64,000 bases of DNA, taken from NCBI RefSeq assembly GCF_000425825.1, contig NZ_AUEE01000009.1, positions 1-64,000 on the forward strand, in the 5' to 3' direction. Shown here in pieces: positions 1 through 9,195 of the stretch; position 1 is the stretch's first letter, and each line of letters begins with the position of its first letter. The translations under genes were made by a program, and so were the position numbers. Under the pieces are notes generated by a model. It did not search any database, was not told the origin of the DNA, and saw nothing but the letters and a program-made list of their open reading frames with translations. The stretch comes from Jeotgalicoccus marinus DSM 19772 (lineage in GTDB: Bacteria; Bacillota; Bacilli; Staphylococcales; Salinicoccaceae).

Positions 1-6
1 TTTTTT

Positions 7-873
7 TTATGCAGCCACACGACGAAGTTCGATTGGTGTCAAACCAAACAGCACATCTTGTGGTCGTTCATGGTTATAAAAATGGATATAATGATTGAGA
101 TCTTCCACCAGGTGTTGGTAGGTGGCATAGCCACCTGACTTTCTAACTAAGTGATAACGCTCTGATTTTAACTTACCAAAAAATGACTCCATCGGCCCAT
201 TATCAATACATTTCCCCACTCTAGACATGCTCTGAGTCATCTGATTCACATTTAACAGTTGTCTAAAACCATAAGAGGTAAACTGGTATCCTCGGTCACT
301 GTGCACCATGGGTGAAGCCAGTGGATTGCACTTTAAAGCAGCTTTAAACGTATCCAACACAAGTTGATTATTATTCCTCAAACTAAAACGATGGGCGACA
401 ATACTATTATCAAATAAGTCCAATATCGCACACATGTAGACACGCGAGCCATTCTTAAGCTTATATTCTGTAACATCCGTTAGCCATTTCTCATTCTTAA
501 ATTCAGAAACGAACTGTCGACCCAATGTATTTGTTGCAGTCAAATCACCAGATTTCTGTGTGCGGACTTGTTTCTTTTTACGTGTGACGGATTGTATACC
601 CATGAGTCGCATGATGCGTAAGATACGTCTCGCACCGTATGCGGTATTAAGTTGGCGATTCACTAGATGACGCATCATTCGATATCCAGGGACACCTTTA
701 TATTTTAGGTATAACTCAGCAATGGTGGATGCGATGACTGCATTCTCAATCTCATATTGTGGGGGCTGACGGTTCAAATATTTATAATATGCTTGACGAC
801 TGATATTTGCGACCGCACATAGTTCCGAGATTGTATAGCCGACCCTGTGTAATTCAGTAATGGCTTCATGCAC
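7..873 (-). CDS. IS3-family transposase OrfB (DDE integrase core)
   Basis: A 288-residue product carrying an rve-type integrase core. An N-terminal HTH_21-like region is followed by the catalytic DDE residues: the first Asp in WLTDVTEY, the second in MVHSDRGYQFTS, and the Glu in NGPMESFFGKLKSE. The end HFYNHERPQ...GLTPIELR is typical of IS3-family transposases. The first in-frame start is GTG at 871-873, but the frame is open upstream to the slippery site. The working product is therefore probably the OrfAB fusion made by -1 frameshifting (about 519 residues). No stop or frame lesion is visible, so the copy may be active if its left end is intact. Confidence 0.93.
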   Translation of the reverse strand: MHEAITELHRVGYTISELCAVANISRQAYYKYLNRQPPQYEIENAVIASTIAELYLKYKGVPGYRMMRHLVNRQLNTAYGARRILRIMRLMGIQSVTRKKKQVRTQKSGDLTATNTLGRQFVSEFKNEKWLTDVTEYKLKNGSRVYMCAILDLFDNSIVAHRFSLRNNNQLVLDTFKAALKCNPLASPMVHSDRGYQFTSYGFRQLLNVNQMTQSMSRVGKCIDNGPMESFFGKLKSERYHLVRKSGGYATYQHLVEDLNHYIHFYNHERPQDVLFGLTPIELRRVAA

Positions 874-893
874 CCTATGGCCACGAACTCGGC

Positions 894-1565
894 TTATTTT
901 TGTCTCCGCTCGAGTTCTTCCAACTTTTTTAGAAACGCATTCTCTACTTCCACTTTCCGACGTTGACGACGCTCTTGTTCTAGCGCGCGTTTCAATTGAT
1001 CGACTTCACTCAATGCATCTTCAGGCTTTCGCTTGCCGCGTCGGTCTTCTAAACCATACTTTCCAGCTGCTTCATATTTTTTCACATATTGATAAGCTTG
1101 CTGATAGGTGACATCAAAAAGCTCAGATAGTTCACGAATACTCACTTCATTTGCCTCATAATACTGTGCAATGTCTAATCGTTCTTGGTATGTGGTCTGT
1201 CTTGACTTAACCATCAATGGCTTACCTCCGAAGGTAGATTTAACTCGTTTACCTTCAGTATACGCCTTAACCCATTTCTTTACAGTAGAATAGGCACGAA
1301 TATTGTATTTTATAGCTAAGCTTCTATAACTAATGGATTGATTAAGATATTCTTCTACCACCATTGACTTAAATGCTTTTGTGTATGTCTGATGCTTGGG
1401 CTCATGTCTCAAAGCTTCAGGGCCCTTCTCTTGATATAATCTCATCCAATCTTTTAAACTTTGGATGCTTACATTAAATTTCTTTTGTGTGTCTTGCTGG
1501 CTACCATGCTTCAAGTAGTATTCAATAATACTAATTTTTTCTTCAAAACTACGATGTCGAGCCAT
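894..1565 (-). CDS. IS3-family transposase OrfA (helix-turn-helix)
   Basis: A 223-residue DNA-binding subunit. It contains repeated helix-turn-helix segments (near residues 1-50, 60-110 and 120-175) and a C-terminal heptad-rich stretch, roughly residues 185-220, that resembles the leucine zipper of IS3 OrfA proteins. This two- or three-HTH length fits the IS150 group rather than the short-OrfA IS3 groups. The ATG at 1563-1565 follows a strong AGGAGGT on the minus strand, but that site lies in a long stem (1572-1619) that should suppress translation from outside transcripts. The reading frame ends just after the A AAA AAG heptamer at 924-930. Confidence 0.9.
   Translation of the reverse strand: MARHRSFEEKISIIEYYLKHGSQQDTQKKFNVSIQSLKDWMRLYQEKGPEALRHEPKHQTYTKAFKSMVVEEYLNQSISYRSLAIKYNIRAYSTVKKWVKAYTEGKRVKSTFGGKPLMVKSRQTTYQERLDIAQYYEANEVSIRELSELFDVTYQQAYQYVKKYEAAGKYGLEDRRGKRKPEDALSEVDQLKRALEQERRQRRKVEVENAFLKKLEELERRQK
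924..930 (-). promoter_or_regulatory. Programmed -1 ribosomal frameshift site (A AAA AAG)
   Basis: Read on the minus strand in the orfA frame, the codons are CTA AAA AAG, giving the heptamer A AAA AAG. After a -1 slip the frame GTT GGA AGA ... is open without a stop straight into orfB. This is the canonical slippery site of IS150 and many other IS3 elements. I see no obvious downstream pseudoknot, though a structure could be present. Confidence 0.85.
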
Positions 1566-1571
1566 AATAAA

Positions 1572-1619
1572 ACCTCCTAAGTCTACAGATTTTTTAATTC
1601 ATCTGTAAACTTAGGAGGT
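1572..1619 (-). promoter_or_regulatory. Stem sequestering the orfA Shine-Dalgarno
   Basis: A 19-bp inverted repeat (1572-1590 with 1601-1619, one mismatch) around a 10-nt loop. In minus-strand RNA the 3' arm contains the AGGAGGT that serves orfA. RNA entering from outside the element would contain both arms and fold. RNA started inside the element, after the 5' arm, would leave the ribosome-binding site free. This matches the known protection of IS transposase genes from read-through transcription. The stem is seen directly; its function is inferred. Confidence 0.75.
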
Positions 1620-1675
1620 AGCAGGTCACTAAAGCATCGAGTGTTTTTTTAATGAAATTAATAGATTATCAAATA

Positions 1676-1705
1676 AAAAGGGTGGGAATATATTCCCACC
1701 CTTTT
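1676..1705 (-). terminator. Rho-independent terminator of the penicillin-binding protein gene
   Basis: A perfect stem (AAAAGGGTGGGAATA with its complement) directly after the PBP stop codon. Its minus-strand transcript ends in a T-rich tail. Confidence 0.9.
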
Positions 1706-1713
1706 GCAAGTAT

Positions 1714-4248
1714 TTAGTTCTCGTCCTCGTCCTCATCTTCGTCTTCATCATCGTCATCACTTGAGCTACTACTTGAAGAACCTCTTGGGACTCTGTAAGT
1801 GTCATCGTAAGTTCTCGTTACAGTTCCTCTTAAATCTCCGTTTGATAGACTTGAGTCAATACCTGCACCCATTCTTGCTTGAATTGCGGGATCATTTAGA
1901 GAACTCTTATCACTGAATTGTGTATCTTCAGCAATTAAACCTTCAATTGGACGATCCATACTTCTTGAACAATCATCTTCTAATTCCATCGTTAATGCAC
2001 AGAAATCTTCTGTTCTAACTGATGATGGTTGTTGGAATTCTTCGTATGCACCCATCGTTTCTGGAGCTACTGCAGTTAAAGCTTGTGCCATGTTTCTCCA
2101 GTTGTAGATATGCGGATGTGTTTCCGCATCAGTATCATAAACTTGAGGAATATTTCTGTCATAACCCATCCATATTCCTAAGGTAACTTTAGGGTTAAAA
2201 CCAATCATCCAAGAATCAACAAACTGTTCTGATGTACCCGTTTTTGCTGACCAATCGTAAACGTCACTGACTGCTTCATAGTAATCTTTAATATGGTAAA
2301 CCGAACCAGAAACAAAGGATTCTTTCAACATATCTGCCATTAAGAATGAAGTAGATTCCTTAAATACTCGAGTTGGATCGCCTTGGTGTTCATAGACAAC
2401 TTCACCTGTTGGAGAAGTAATCTTTTCAATCATATAACTTTCATTCATTTCACCTTGATTACCGAAAGTAGAAAAGGCATCGACATTGCTTTCAACTGAC
2501 GTATCGAGTGGACCAAGTGGTAATGAAGTAATACCAACGAGTTGTTCAGGTACACTCATATTCATTGCATCTAAGTACTGATATGGATCATGATTTCTAA
2601 CTTCTGACCATAATCTCAAGGTACTTAAGTTGTAAGAGTTACTGAGTGCGTGTTTAGCAGAAACTAAGCCATATTCGTCACCAGAGTAGTTTGCTGGTTG
2701 ATAGCCATTGTTGTTGAACTCTTCATCGAGTAATACAGTGTCAGGTACGATGAGTCCTTCTTCAATAGCTGGTGCATAAGTACTGAGTGGTTTCATAGTC
2801 GAACCTGCCTGACGTGTTGTTTGAGTTGCGTGGTTAACTTCTGAGTTTTCATAGTTACGGCCGCCGACAAAACCTAATATCTTACCAGACTGATTATCTT
2901 TTAAGACCATACCAACTTCATGATCAAGAATTTCCTCTTCCTCACCTTGAACGGCATTCAAGGCATCTAAACTTGAGCGTTGTCCATAATAGTTGAAGTT
3001 ATTATTCTTGGTGTCTTGCATTGTGTCGTAAATTTCCTTATCGATTGTTGTTTCGATTTGGTAACCTTCATTACGCAATGCATCATTTGCTTTTTGAGTA
3101 TATTCTTGGTCTAAGAGTGGAGTAGAGTCAACATCCTCACGACTTACGCCTTCTTCTTCTGCCAAGATGTATTTGATGACTTCGACACCACGGCGTTCAA
3201 CTTCATCGGTTAAGAACGGGTAGTTTTGGTTTGGAACAACCACACTAGAAGCCATATTTTCATAGATGTTGTAGCCGAGAGCTTGATCATGTTCTTCTTG
3301 GGTAATGACACCTTCTGTCAACATTCTTGAAAGTACGAACTCCTGACGATTCTTTCCTGCTTCTAACAGTTCGGGTTCTTTCATTGACCCATCTTGATTA
3401 AACGGTGTGTATGCATATGGGTTTTGTGGTAAACCTGCTAAAAAGGCACTCTCTGCAATATTTAACTCAGCTGCAGGTTTTCCAAAGACACCTTGAGCTG
3501 CAGATTCGATACCTGCAATGTTTTGACCATTCGCATTTCTACCAAATGATACTGCGTTTAAGTATGCTTGTAATATTTCCTCTTTCGTTAATATATTCTC
3601 GACTCTAAATGCGAGTAGTAACTCAGTCGCCTTCCTATCGAAAGTAGGGTCGTTAGTTAGCATTTGGTTTTTGACCAACTGCTGGGTAATGGTGCTACCT
3701 CCTGAACTTGCTTCACTACCAGATAATTCCTGAAGGGAAGCTCTCATAAATGCCTTAGGTACAACACCGTTGTGCTCATAAAAATGTTCATCTTCTGTAG
3801 CGATAAGGGCATTCATTACGTTTTCAGAGATTTCGTCATATGAGACGGTTTCGCGTATAAGATCTGAACGAAGTGTTCCGAGTTCTTCACCGGTACCAAA
3901 AGTCACAGACGTACTTTCAGTCATTTCCGTCAAGGCAGTTTGGATTTCATCTTCAGCGAGCACTTCCTCATCAGAAACAAGTGCTGCAAAATAGCCAAGA
4001 CCGATGCTGAAAAGAAATAGTCCAAGTAGAGTAACTGCTAATAGTAAGAATAAAACAACATTCCAAATCGTATCATACGCTGTGAAGAATGTTACTCTAA
4101 GTGGAGACCCAGCTTTTTTAAAGCGGGCGACTGTATTTTGATATTTGTCCTTCGCAGTCTCGCCGTGAATCTTGTCAGTTTTCTTATCAGAGTCACTGCG
4201 CGAAAACATCTTCTTTATATTATCAATAAAGTCATTTTTCTTTTTCAT
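1714..4248 (-). CDS. Class A penicillin-binding protein (transglycosylase/transpeptidase)
   Basis: An 844-residue bifunctional peptidoglycan synthase acting outside the membrane. It has a cytoplasmic basic N-terminus and one membrane anchor (about residues 60-90). The GT51 glycosyltransferase domain shows EDEHFYEHNG, with the catalytic Glu, and GGSTITQQLVKN. The transpeptidase domain shows the three active-site motifs STMK (in RQAGSTMKP), SYN (in LSNSYNLS) and KTG (in SAKTGTSEQF). The C-terminus is a serine run followed by an almost pure Asp/Glu tail, a low-complexity end. It is divergent from tyrS, as in staphylococci, where a PBP1A-like gene lies next to tyrS. The start is chosen from the CCTCCT complement at 4253-4258. 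It could be the PBP2-like main enzyme or an accessory one. Confidence 0.92.
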   Translation of the reverse strand: MKKKNDFIDNIKKMFSRSDSDKKTDKIHGETAKDKYQNTVARFKKAGSPLRVTFFTAYDTIWNVVLFLLLAVTLLGLFLFSIGLGYFAALVSDEEVLAEDEIQTALTEMTESTSVTFGTGEELGTLRSDLIRETVSYDEISENVMNALIATEDEHFYEHNGVVPKAFMRASLQELSGSEASSGGSTITQQLVKNQMLTNDPTFDRKATELLLAFRVENILTKEEILQAYLNAVSFGRNANGQNIAGIESAAQGVFGKPAAELNIAESAFLAGLPQNPYAYTPFNQDGSMKEPELLEAGKNRQEFVLSRMLTEGVITQEEHDQALGYNIYENMASSVVVPNQNYPFLTDEVERRGVEVIKYILAEEEGVSREDVDSTPLLDQEYTQKANDALRNEGYQIETTIDKEIYDTMQDTKNNNFNYYGQRSSLDALNAVQGEEEEILDHEVGMVLKDNQSGKILGFVGGRNYENSEVNHATQTTRQAGSTMKPLSTYAPAIEEGLIVPDTVLLDEEFNNNGYQPANYSGDEYGLVSAKHALSNSYNLSTLRLWSEVRNHDPYQYLDAMNMSVPEQLVGITSLPLGPLDTSVESNVDAFSTFGNQGEMNESYMIEKITSPTGEVVYEHQGDPTRVFKESTSFLMADMLKESFVSGSVYHIKDYYEAVSDVYDWSAKTGTSEQFVDSWMIGFNPKVTLGIWMGYDRNIPQVYDTDAETHPHIYNWRNMAQALTAVAPETMGAYEEFQQPSSVRTEDFCALTMELEDDCSRSMDRPIEGLIAEDTQFSDKSSLNDPAIQARMGAGIDSSLSNGDLRGTVTRTYDDTYRVPRGSSSSSSSDDDDEDEDEDEDEN

Positions 4249-4268
4249 GCCAACCTCCTATTAAAAAG

Positions 4269-4297
4269 ATTATATCACATGTTTTCAGTGCTCCCTA
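4269..4297 (-). promoter_or_regulatory. Candidate promoter for the penicillin-binding protein gene
   Basis: On the minus strand a TATAAT (4274-4269) is preceded by TG one base upstream, giving an extended -10 element close to the ribosome-binding site. No good -35 hexamer is visible, which is tolerated by extended -10 promoters. Confidence 0.45.
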
Positions 4298-4384
4298 GCG
4301 ATAAAAGACCGAAAATACTATGATAATCAACCATTCCATATTAGCTTAAAATCTATAATTTTCAAGCTATAAGACCTCGCCAAC

Positions 4385-4414
4385 TTGACTTTAATCTCCA
4401 GATTATAATATACT
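4385..4414 (+). promoter_or_regulatory. Promoter of the tyrS T-box leader
   Basis: TTGACT (4385-4390) and TATACT (4409-4414) with an 18-nt spacer, placed so that transcription starts near 4421, at the beginning of the leader. Confidence 0.65.
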
Positions 4415-4420
4415 GATGTA

Positions 4421-4628
4421 AATTTAATGAATAAATTCAAGCGGTGAGACAAGTAATCTTTTTATTTGATTCAGAGAGCAGACGGATGGTGAGAGTCTGT
4501 GAGGATATCTAGATGAATACACTCATAAGTTAGTTTGAACGTCTAGAATTACGTATATTCTATTTAGAGATAAATTGTTTGGTGGTACCGTGTCAGCACC
4601 CATACTATATAGTATGGGTGCTTTTTTA
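4421..4628 (+). promoter_or_regulatory. Tyrosine T-box riboswitch
   Basis: A leader of about 210 nt before tyrS. It contains an AG-box-like GGTGAGAGTC (near 4488-4497), a likely specifier loop GAATAC with the Tyr codon TAC at 4518-4520, the T-box core GGTGGTACCGTG (4581-4592), and a strong terminator (stem 4596-4621 followed by six T). Uncharged tRNA-Tyr is expected to pair with the specifier and the T-box bulge, form the antiterminator and allow tyrS transcription. The core is slightly diverged from the canonical TGGNACCGCG. The 408-nt gene-free stretch 4249-4656 holds this leader, its promoter and the PBP promoter. Confidence 0.9.
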
Positions 4629-4647
4629 TTTATTAAAAAAATTATAG

Positions 4648-5916
<1,269 letters not shown>

Positions 5917-5944
5917 AAATAGGCTTGGACATGAGTCCAAAGTG

Positions 5945-5980
5945 CGCACTTGATCCCTTGGGAAGACAAGTGCGTTTTTT
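5945..5980 (+). terminator. Terminator of tyrS
   Basis: Stem CGCACTTG (5945-5952) with CAAGTGCG (5967-5974), followed by six T. Confidence 0.85.
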
Positions 5981-6001
5981 CTATACATGAGGTAATTATT
6001 G

Positions 6002-6106
6002 ATGACGAATAGAATTTTAAAGCCATTATTCTATAAATCGTTATTGCCTAAGGGACTTATAGAATTAAAATCACAATTTAAATACAAGCACAAAAAAACG
6101 ACATGA
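6002..6106 (+). CDS. Possible 34-residue basic small protein
   Basis: ATG at 6002, preceded by GAGGT 9 nt upstream. The product (MTNRILKPLF...KHKKTT) is basic: a short hydrophobic-basic start, a GLIELK segment, then a Lys-rich end. The frame stops in the first arm of the next terminator stem. There is no recognised family. It lies just after the tyrS terminator, so it would need its own promoter, and I see none that is convincing. It could equally be chance or a decayed remnant. Confidence 0.25.
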   Translation: MTNRILKPLFYKSLLPKGLIELKSQFKYKHKKTT

Positions 6107-6131
6107 GAATCCGTAGATCCTCATGTCGTTT
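6096..6131 (-). terminator. Terminator of the YjiH-family gene
   Basis: Stem AAACGACATGAG (6096-6107) with CTCATGTCGTTT (6120-6131). On the minus strand it is followed by a run of seven T. Confidence 0.88.
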
Positions 6132-6137
6132 ACTGTA

Positions 6138-7466
6138 TTAAAAGATTAAGAACGCAGCAATAATAATAATTGGTAAGGTAATCACTGTTCTTATCAAGAA
6201 GATTGTGAAGAGTTTTCCGAGTCCTAGTGGAATCTTAGAGCCTAAAATTACACCACCGACTTCTGATAAGTAGATTAACTGGGTAATACTCATGGCACCA
6301 ACAATGAAGCGGGTCATGTCTGATTGTACGCCTTCAATTAAAATCGCTGGTAGGAACATATCAGTAAAACCGATGAATAATGTTTCTGACATTGCCTGAG
6401 CTTCTGGTATACCAATCAATTCTAGAAGCGGTACAAAAGGTAGGCCGAGCCAAGTAAATATTGGTGTGTATTCTGCTAATATTGTACCAAGTGTACCAAT
6501 TGCCATAACGACTGGTAGTACGCCAAACCAAGTATCAAACACAGTCTTAATACCTTCTTTAACTAGTGAAACAAAACCTGGTGACTTTTCTGCCTTTGTT
6601 AAAGCTTGTTTATATCCCCAAGAGAATGGATTATGACCTTGTGGAATTATTTCTTCCAGTTCAGATCCATCATTATAATAGCTATCTTCAATCTTAGATA
6701 ATGGTGGAATTCTCGGCATAATCAAGGCTGCAATTACACCAGCAATAAATATTGTTAAATAGAATGGACCAAACAAATGCATCAGTCCAATTAAGTCTAA
6801 AATAACAATTGTAAATGTAATCGATACGACTGAAAACGTCGATGCAATAACACTAGCTTCGCGTTTTGAGTAATATCCATCCTCATATTGTTTACTCGTT
6901 AGGATGACACCGACAGTACCATCTCCAACCCATGAAGCTAAGTTATCAACTGTTGAACGTCCAGGTAGGGTGAATACGGGACGCATGAATTTCGCAAACA
7001 GCGTGCCAACAAACTCTAACAATCCATAGTTTAATAATAACGGTAAGAAGAAACCAGCAATAATGAATACCGTGAATAAGGTTGGCTGTAAATCATTTAA
7101 AATCATGCCACCTGTACTAGAAGAAGTAATCATCTCGGGACCGACACCATAATAAGCAAGAACTGCAAATATTGCACCGATTGCTCTTAAAGTGACCCAA
7201 AAATGACTGGTATTAAAAATACTAGACCAGAATCCAGTATCAATTTTTAATATCCAAGTAAACAATATGCTCATTATGGCCGCAAAGACAATCGTAATGA
7301 CAACAAGTAATGTAATCGTTTCAACTGAAATTAGTTCAATTATCCAGTTAGCTAAAAAGGCAACAGGAACTGTTGTTTCACCATCAATATTAAGGGGAAC
7401 AAGAAACATAAAGATCCCAAATAAGGATGGTAATAAAAATTTAAGGAATGTAGTAGATCTTGTCAT
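6138..7466 (-). CDS. YjiH-family membrane protein (nucleoside-recognition/Gate domain)
   Basis: A 442-residue integral membrane protein with about 10-11 hydrophobic helices spread over the whole length. Around residues 140-225 and 315-440 there are paired Gate-like segments, for example GRSTVDNLASWVGDGTVG and a late IGFTDMFLPAILIEGVQSDM. These are hallmarks of the YjiH/nucleoside-recognition group. The substrate is not known. It is divergent from an M19 dipeptidase with a shared 147-bp upstream region that carries a cre-like site. The start ATG (7464-7466) follows AAGAGGTT on the minus strand. Confidence 0.8.
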   Translation of the reverse strand: MTRSTTFLKFLLPSLFGIFMFLVPLNIDGETTVPVAFLANWIIELISVETITLLVVITIVFAAIMSILFTWILKIDTGFWSSIFNTSHFWVTLRAIGAIFAVLAYYGVGPEMITSSSTGGMILNDLQPTLFTVFIIAGFFLPLLLNYGLLEFVGTLFAKFMRPVFTLPGRSTVDNLASWVGDGTVGVILTSKQYEDGYYSKREASVIASTFSVVSITFTIVILDLIGLMHLFGPFYLTIFIAGVIAALIMPRIPPLSKIEDSYYNDGSELEEIIPQGHNPFSWGYKQALTKAEKSPGFVSLVKEGIKTVFDTWFGVLPVVMAIGTLGTILAEYTPIFTWLGLPFVPLLELIGIPEAQAMSETLFIGFTDMFLPAILIEGVQSDMTRFIVGAMSITQLIYLSEVGGVILGSKIPLGLGKLFTIFLIRTVITLPIIIIAAFLIF

Positions 7467-7547
7467 ATGATAACCTCTTTATTTATAGATTTATAAAGCT
7501 CATTGAATGTATTAAATAATTATACATCATAATGTATAAAAGTAAAT

Positions 7548-7562
7548 AAGTAAACGTTTTCA
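7548..7562. promoter_or_regulatory. Putative catabolite-responsive element (cre)
   Basis: AAGTAAACGTTTTCA matches the cre consensus WTGNAANCGNWNNCW with one mismatch. It lies just upstream of a TATAAT (7579-7584), roughly where the -35 of the dipeptidase promoter would be, so CcpA binding would be expected to repress. It may also affect the divergent membrane protein gene. The match is seen; the function is inferred. Confidence 0.5.
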
Positions 7563-7613
7563 TTTGAATGTATTATATTATAATAGATATAAGATTAAAA
7601 GGGGAGAGTTAAA

Positions 7614-8564
7614 ATGAATATTATTGATACACATTGCGATGCTTTATTGAAATTACAGAGTGACCAGCGTAGTACTCATGGCAACTATGGTAGGAAAAGA
7701 AATTTAAATTATTTAGATTCTAAAGAAATTGATACTAATATGAAACGTAGGATTGAAGGGAATGTAAAAGTTCAGTTCTATGCAATCTTTATATCACCAA
7801 CAATCCCTGATAATGAAAAATGGCAGCATGCACTAGAACAAGTTGATGCTTTTTATAATGAAGTACTCACAATGGATAAGATGGTGCACATAAAGAAATT
7901 ATCCGATATCAATAATTTAAAAGAAGATGAATACGGAGCGGTACTAACCCTAGAAGGTGCCGATGCGATTGGCAATGACTTAATGAAATTAAGAACCTTA
8001 TTTCGCTTAGGTGTCCTATCAGTTGGTTTAGTATGGAATAATGCTAACTTAGTTGCTGATGGTGTGGGGGAAACTCGCGGCACTGGCTTAAGTAAACTTG
8101 GTAACCAAGTAGTAGAAGAATGCAATAAACATGACGTTTTAATTGATGTGAGTCACTTAAACGTTCACGGCTTTGAAGATGTGATTGAAAAAGGTAAGCA
8201 TGTATTCGCCAGTCATTCTAATTCACGCACAATAATGGATCATCCTAGAAATCTCTACGATGAGCAAATCATTAAACTCGTTCAAAAGGGTGGTATGGTC
8301 AATATCGTCTTTTGCCCAGCATTTGTCGGAGAAGGGAACCTTGTTATTGATGACCTCTTAACACATATCGATAAAATCCGTGAACTCGGCGCAGAAAAAC
8401 ACATTGGTCTCGGTTCAGACTTCGATGGTATTCCGAATTTCGTCGCTGATCTCGAAGACTCAGGTGACTACCCGAACCTTATGTCGGCTATTGAGGTACG
8501 ATACGGTAAAGATTTTGCTGAAGATATTGCATCAAGGAACTTCATTAATAACTTTTGTTCATAA
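7614..8564 (+). CDS. Membrane dipeptidase (peptidase family M19)
   Basis: A 316-residue amidohydrolase-fold zinc dipeptidase. Metal ligands are visible in DTHCDALLKL (HxD), TLEGADAIGND (bridging Glu), LIDVSHLN and VFASHSNSR (two His), and GLGSDFDGI (Asp). Members cleave dipeptides, including some with a D-residue at the C-terminal side. Length is normal and there is no signal peptide, so it is probably cytosolic. The ribosome-binding site AAGGGGAGAG precedes the ATG. The neighbouring membrane protein is divergent, and a functional link is possible but unproven. Confidence 0.93.
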   Translation: MNIIDTHCDALLKLQSDQRSTHGNYGRKRNLNYLDSKEIDTNMKRRIEGNVKVQFYAIFISPTIPDNEKWQHALEQVDAFYNEVLTMDKMVHIKKLSDINNLKEDEYGAVLTLEGADAIGNDLMKLRTLFRLGVLSVGLVWNNANLVADGVGETRGTGLSKLGNQVVEECNKHDVLIDVSHLNVHGFEDVIEKGKHVFASHSNSRTIMDHPRNLYDEQIIKLVQKGGMVNIVFCPAFVGEGNLVIDDLLTHIDKIRELGAEKHIGLGSDFDGIPNFVADLEDSGDYPNLMSAIEVRYGKDFAEDIASRNFINNFCS

Positions 8565-8568
8565 AAAA

Positions 8569-8592
8569 CTAGGTCGCTATATAGCGACCTAG
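8569..8592 (-). terminator. Terminator palindrome between convergent genes
   Basis: A perfect 12-bp palindromic stem CTAGGTCGCTAT/ATAGCGACCTAG. Read on the minus strand it is followed by six T, so it mainly ends the lipoprotein gene. It lies 4 nt beyond the dipeptidase stop and may serve both. Confidence 0.75.
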
Positions 8593-8600
8593 GTCATTAC

Positions 8601-9089
8601 TTATTCATTATTTTCACTGATGAGCTGATCGATATCAGCTCTATTTTTTTGGACTTCTTCTTCTAGGTTTTGAATCTCTTCAAGCTGTTGATTGATGTCT
8701 TCACTTAGCGACGCATCTTCAAAAGGATTGACTATAAAAAACTCAGAATTAATTTCTGAATACAATTCCATTAATGTTCGTAAATTATCTAAGTAGGTTT
8801 GAATCGCCTCTTGGACTTCGATATGTGCTTCATCAGACAAGGTATAATTATCTATTGTTTGTTTAAAATCATCGATTCTAGGAATAATACCTTCATTGAT
8901 ATCTGCTAAGGCCTTGTCCCTGTTGGACTCTTCCTGTATATTCGTAACAGTTTCACTAATTTTTTTATTTAATTCAGAATCGTTTCTTTCAAAAGCTGAG
9001 GTCATCTGGCTATAGTTTTCTGTCGATTCACTAGAACATGCACTTAAAACTAAAAGAATAAAAGAAAAAAGTAATATATATCTTTTCAT
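8601..9089 (-). CDS. Putative lipoprotein, YkyA-like
   Basis: A 162-residue product. A signal peptide (about residues 1-17) ends in the lipobox LVLSAC, so the mature protein should be a membrane-anchored lipoprotein. The rest is highly charged, Glu/Asn/Gln-rich and predicted to be mostly helical or coiled coil, with no catalytic motif. Overall character and length are like the YkyA family of putative cell-wall-binding lipoproteins, but the match is by resemblance only. It is transcribed alone and convergent with the dipeptidase gene. Confidence 0.7.
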   Translation of the reverse strand: MKRYILLFSFILLVLSACSSESTENYSQMTSAFERNDSELNKKISETVTNIQEESNRDKALADINEGIIPRIDDFKQTIDNYTLSDEAHIEVQEAIQTYLDNLRTLMELYSEINSEFFIVNPFEDASLSEDINQQLEEIQNLEEEVQKNRADIDQLISENNE

Positions 9090-9195
9090 GGTCCACTCCT
9101 ATGAATATAATATTTCTATCATTTAAAACGGTCATACTTTATTGTATAATAGCAGAGTTGCCCTTTAAAATAATTTACATATGGAGCGTTTATAA

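Larger units (their letters stand above)
1..1623 (-). mobile_element. IS3-family (IS150-like) insertion sequence, cut by window edge
   Basis: Two overlapping-frame transposase genes on the minus strand, a -1 slippery heptamer at their junction, and a plausible terminus where the reverse strand begins TGCTACCTCC (ending at 1623). IS3 elements usually end in TG...CA, and CA falls at 1622-1623. The other terminus lies left of base 1, so neither the inverted repeats nor the target duplication can be compared. The element sits downstream of the penicillin-binding protein gene and does not interrupt it. The exact boundary is an inference. Confidence 0.85.

Noticed and set aside
860-1111. Open frame on the plus strand across the orfA/orfB junction
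   Set aside because: Antisense to the transposase genes and to the frameshift site, with no supporting signals.
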